Positions 61,824-64,000 of a stretch of 64,000 bases of DNA are shown in pieces (position 1 is the first letter of the stretch; each line of letters begins with the position of its first letter). The notes under the pieces are model-generated. The model was given only the letters and a program-made list of their open reading frames with translations, did no database searches and was not told the DNA's origin. Source of the DNA: an uncultured Bacteroides sp. (GTDB lineage Bacteria > Bacteroidota > Bacteroidia > Bacteroidales > Bacteroidaceae). The DNA lies in NCBI GenBank assembly GCA_949296415.1, contig CASFQC010000003.1, positions 23,709-87,708 on the forward strand, read 5' to 3'. The position numbers were made by a program, and so were the translations under genes.

Positions 61824-62831
61824 TCACTCATGCTTCTTACCGTCATATCCCCACTTCATATACAGTGCTCCCCATGTGAAGCCTGCCCCGAAAGCGGTAA
61901 ATATCAGGTTGTCACCTTTCTTCAGCTTATCCTCGAAATCCCAGATGCAAAGGGGCAGCGTGCCCGCACTGGTATTGCCATAGCGCTGGATATCAATCAT
62001 CACCTTTTCGTGAGGAAGTTCCAGACGGTGAGCCACAGCGTCAATGATACGTAGATTGGCCTGATGGGGAATAACCCAATCTATATTATCCTTATTGAGG
62101 TTGTTTCTTTCAGCAATAGTCACACAGGCGTCAGACATGTTTGATACGGCATATTTAAATACCGTCCTGCCTTCCTGATACACATAATGCATATGATTGT
62201 CTATAGTGAAATAAGAAGGAGGACAGACCGAACCGCCTGCTTTCATATGCAGGAAAGGCAAGCCCTTCCCGTCTGTACGAAGATAAGCATCTATAATGCC
62301 TACCTCTTCCGTAGTGGGTTCCAACATAAACGCGGCCGCACCGTCACCGAAAATGGGGCAAGTCGCCCTGTCGGTATAATCAACTACCGACGACATCTTG
62401 TCCGCGCCGACGATTATGATTTTCTTATAACGCCCGGAACGGATGAAATTGGCCGCCGTCTCCATAAGGAAGAGGAACCCGCTGCATGCAGCCTGCAAAT
62501 CAAAGGCAAAAGCCTTCTTCAAGCCTAGCTTGTCACACAAGATGGAAGCTGTGGAAGGGAAATGATAATCGGGCGTAGACGTAGCCACAATCACCAGGTC
62601 TATATCATCAGGATTGGCACCCGTGCGTTGCATCAACTGTTTCGCAGCCTTGCGCGCCATATAAGAGGTGCCCAAGCCTTCTTCATTCAGAATCCTTCTT
62701 TCCTTTACACCGATGCGGGTCATAATCCACTCATCGTTGGTATCTACCATTCGCGAAAGTTCATCATTCGTCAGAACATAGTCTGGCACATAGCCACCGA
62801 CACCTGTTACTACTGCATTTATTTTTTCCAT
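61824..62831 (-). CDS. fabH: Beta-ketoacyl-ACP synthase III
   Basis: Starts fatty acid synthesis by condensing an acyl-CoA with malonyl-ACP. The 335-residue protein shows the active cysteine in [10 protein letters not shown] near residue 115, histidine in [14 protein letters not shown] near 253-266 and asparagine in [10 protein letters not shown] near 283-292. [15 protein letters not shown] near residue 32 and [10 protein letters not shown] complete the KAS III fold. It follows rpmF by 115 bp and has its own -7 box 33 bp upstream of the ATG. No plsX gene is between rpmF and fabH, unlike the E. coli order. Confidence 0.96.
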   Translation of the reverse strand: MEKINAVVTGVGGYVPDYVLTNDELSRMVDTNDEWIMTRIGVKERRILNEEGLGTSYMARKAAKQLMQRTGANPDDIDLVIVATSTPDYHFPSTASILCDKLGLKKAFAFDLQAACSGFLFLMETAANFIRSGRYKKIIIVGADKMSSVVDYTDRATCPIFGDGAAAFMLEPTTEEVGIIDAYLRTDGKGLPFLHMKAGGSVCPPSYFTIDNHMHYVYQEGRTVFKYAVSNMSDACVTIAERNNLNKDNIDWVIPHQANLRIIDAVAHRLELPHEKVMIDIQRYGNTSAGTLPLCIWDFEDKLKKGDNLIFTAFGAGFTWGALYMKWGYDGKKHE

Positions 62832-62863
62832 TTAAACAGTTTTAGTATGTAAACAAGTCCAAA

Positions 62864-62871
62864 CAAAGGTA
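62864..62871 (-). promoter_or_regulatory. Candidate -7 box for fabH
   Basis: Minus-strand TACCTTTG matches TAnnTTTG, 33 bp ahead of the fabH ATG, so fabH may have a promoter separate from rpmF. Confidence 0.45.
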
Positions 62872-62946
62872 GTCTAAAAAGAGATGTTCGTCACAAGTCT
62901 TCTTAGACTACCGTTATTTCCAACATACATTCAGAAGGATGCCTGT

Positions 62947-63132
62947 TCAGACAGCAGCCTCTTTTTCTATAGCAAGTTTACCTCTGTAATAGCCGCATGC
63001 GCCGCATACAGTGTGGTACACATGCCATTCGCCACAATTCGGGCAAATAGCCAATGTAGGCGCTACAGCCTTGTCATGAGTTCTTCTCTTTGCAGTTCTT
63101 GTCTTAGACTGTCTTCTTTTAGGATGTGCCAT
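62947..63132 (-). CDS. rpmF: 50S ribosomal protein L32
   Basis: The 61-residue protein begins HPKRRQSKTRTAKRRTHD and carries the zinc motif CPNCGEWHVYHTVCGACGYY-type pattern, with four cysteines, in residues about 30-51. This is the C+ (zinc-binding) form of L32. It follows yceD by 11 bp, the conserved yceD-rpmF pairing. Confidence 0.97.
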   Translation of the reverse strand: MAHPKRRQSKTRTAKRRTHDKAVAPTLAICPNCGEWHVYHTVCGACGYYRGKLAIEKEAAV

Positions 63133-63143
63133 TTTTCTTCTAT

Positions 63144-63728
63144 TTAATTGTTATCTAATAATTTCTTCAATTCATTCCATCGGGGATCACACGTCTCATT
63201 CCCATCCCCCTTCCCTCCATGCTCTTCCTCAGGAAAGGCAGGATAAACATCCTCAGAGAAAGTGGCGGTCTCCTCGCAAAGATGCTCGTGCAGCTTCCGG
63301 CTCATTTCTTCATTGCACATGCCATCGGGATGCACATGCTTGATGGGAATGGCCAAGGCTATAAACTCATATATGAGCCACGCCACATTAATGGCCCCCT
63401 CTTCAAATGAAACGGTAATCACATTTTCCTCCTCCGAATATCCGTCACCGAATTTCACGGACATGCAATCGGACGTTTTCACCGGAAGTTCCATTTCATC
63501 AAGACATCTGTCACACAACACGCGGACGACACCTTCCGTTTGAAAATTCAATTCATAAGAACTGCCCGTCTTCTTCACATTCAAAGACACATTCACATGG
63601 CCTTTTTGTACATCTTGCCCTTCTACATCAGCAAAAAACTGATCATCCAAGGCAAAATCATAATGGCAGGAATCCGCCGCCATACCTTTCAGGTCAATTC
63701 TATATGCATCAAACTTTCCCAAAGTCAC
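63144..63728 (-). CDS. yceD: YceD/DUF177 protein
   Basis: The 194-residue protein contains VEGQDVQKGHVNVSLNVKKTGSS and VRVLCDRCLDEMELPV, the DUF177 cysteine pair, in residues about 33-85. The C-terminal half has ICPSCG-less form with GKGDGNETCDPRWNELKKLLDN. In E. coli the homologue is paired with rpmF and is linked to 23S rRNA processing or acetyl-CoA control; exact role unresolved. The start is GTG at 63726-63728, or TTG two codons later; no ATG is in frame. The -7 box is only 19 bp upstream, implying a very short leader. Confidence 0.85.
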   Translation of the reverse strand: MTLGKFDAYRIDLKGMAADSCHYDFALDDQFFADVEGQDVQKGHVNVSLNVKKTGSSYELNFQTEGVVRVLCDRCLDEMELPVKTSDCMSVKFGDGYSEEENVITVSFEEGAINVAWLIYEFIALAIPIKHVHPDGMCNEEMSRKLHEHLCEETATFSEDVYPAFPEEEHGGKGDGNETCDPRWNELKKLLDNN

Positions 63729-63746
63729 ATTTGTTTATTCGGGCGA

Positions 63747-63754
63747 CAAAGATA
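63747..63754 (-). promoter_or_regulatory. Candidate -7 box for yceD-rpmF
   Basis: Minus-strand TATCTTTG matches TAnnTTTG, 19 bp before the GTG start. Confidence 0.45.
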
Positions 63755-63865
63755 CGAATAATTATCCTCATTCCGCAGCATTCGGCTCAAAAACTTCATT
63801 TTTATTATAGAATAAAGAATAATAAATATGTATACGGAATTAAATGATGATTTCTCAAACGGAAA

Positions 63866-63902
63866 GCCCGTCCGGCCGCCTTGGAAAGGCTGCGGGACGG
63901 GC
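63866..63902 (-). terminator. Terminator hairpin of the rRNA operon
   Basis: GCCCGTCC/GGACGGGC arms and inner GCCTT/AAGGC stem (63866-63902) form a strong hairpin directly after the 5S gene on the minus strand. The following sequence TTTCCGTTTG is U-rich. Confidence 0.8.
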
Positions 63903-63922
63903 AAGGGAATGTTCCAAAAAAA

Positions 63923-64000
<78 letters not shown>

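Overview
The window looks like a chromosomal segment of a Bacteroidales gut-type bacterium (Bacteroides/Phocaeicola-like; species not decidable from sequence alone). The reasons are a SusC/SusD pair with ECF sigma factor and FecR anti-sigma, GldH, Bacteroidetes-style -7 boxes (TAnnTTTG) ahead of many genes, weak Shine-Dalgarno signals, many lipoproteins, and an arginine cluster of the Bacteroides type. Most of the window is core chromosome; no prophage, IS element, CRISPR array or tRNA gene was seen.

Layout. 1-12.1 kb: end of a membrane/zinc-ribbon protein, then metF-holB-ricT-gldH on the plus strand meeting a minus-strand run purH-mreB-mreC-mreD-mrdA-rodA (purine synthesis plus the rod-shape/elongasome genes); gldH and rodA overlap tail to tail. 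12.4-14.4 kb: an M13 zinc metallopeptidase lipoprotein. 14.7-23.9 kb: a minus-strand nutrient-uptake locus, ECF sigma > FecR > SusC > SusD > DUF3823 lipoprotein > Tat-exported enolase-superfamily enzyme, with no glycoside hydrolase, just downstream of an ABC-F ATPase. 26-29 kb: a lipocalin-like lipoprotein and a GH76 alpha-mannanase-family lipoprotein. 29-34.4 kb: an arginine operon argR-GNAT-argG-pspC-argC-(four-helix-bundle gene)-argD with three ARG-box-like palindromes at argR. 34.4-37.7 kb: a scarred zone with a duplicated argD tail joined to a frameshifted secreted-protein remnant, an outer-membrane beta-barrel, rplS, and an efflux outer-membrane gene that lost its 5' third. 37.7-49.3 kb: AraC regulator, pgeF-obg, B3/4-domain protein, phoH, purC, menG, a lipoprotein, aroE, an alpha/beta hydrolase and two small winged-helix proteins. 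49.4-57 kb: MATE exporter, DUF1963 protein, a two-component pair, pyridoxamine kinase and a secreted protein. 57-64 kb: pckA, then yceD-rpmF-fabH-era-der, and the 3' part of a 5S rRNA gene that opens an rRNA operon beyond the window edge.

The most unusual material is between genes. Three dispersed repeat families are visible: (i) a pair of about 290-bp elements (26777-27061 and 40735-41041), each with a nearly invariant 29-bp head, a colinear 64-codon open frame with many silent differences, and a tail of three 22-bp tandem units; (ii) GAATGAAGAATGAAG-type inverted pairs in four intervals, one of which brackets a complete four-helix-bundle gene inside the arginine operon like terminal inverted repeats; (iii) an 18-bp-arm imperfect palindrome (AGAGCCTGTTTGATTTTT-like) between mreD and mreC and between fabH and era. 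These, together with the Sus locus carrying an exported acid-sugar-dehydratase-like enzyme, are the best candidates for undescribed biology. All statements come from reading the sequence; no database search was run.
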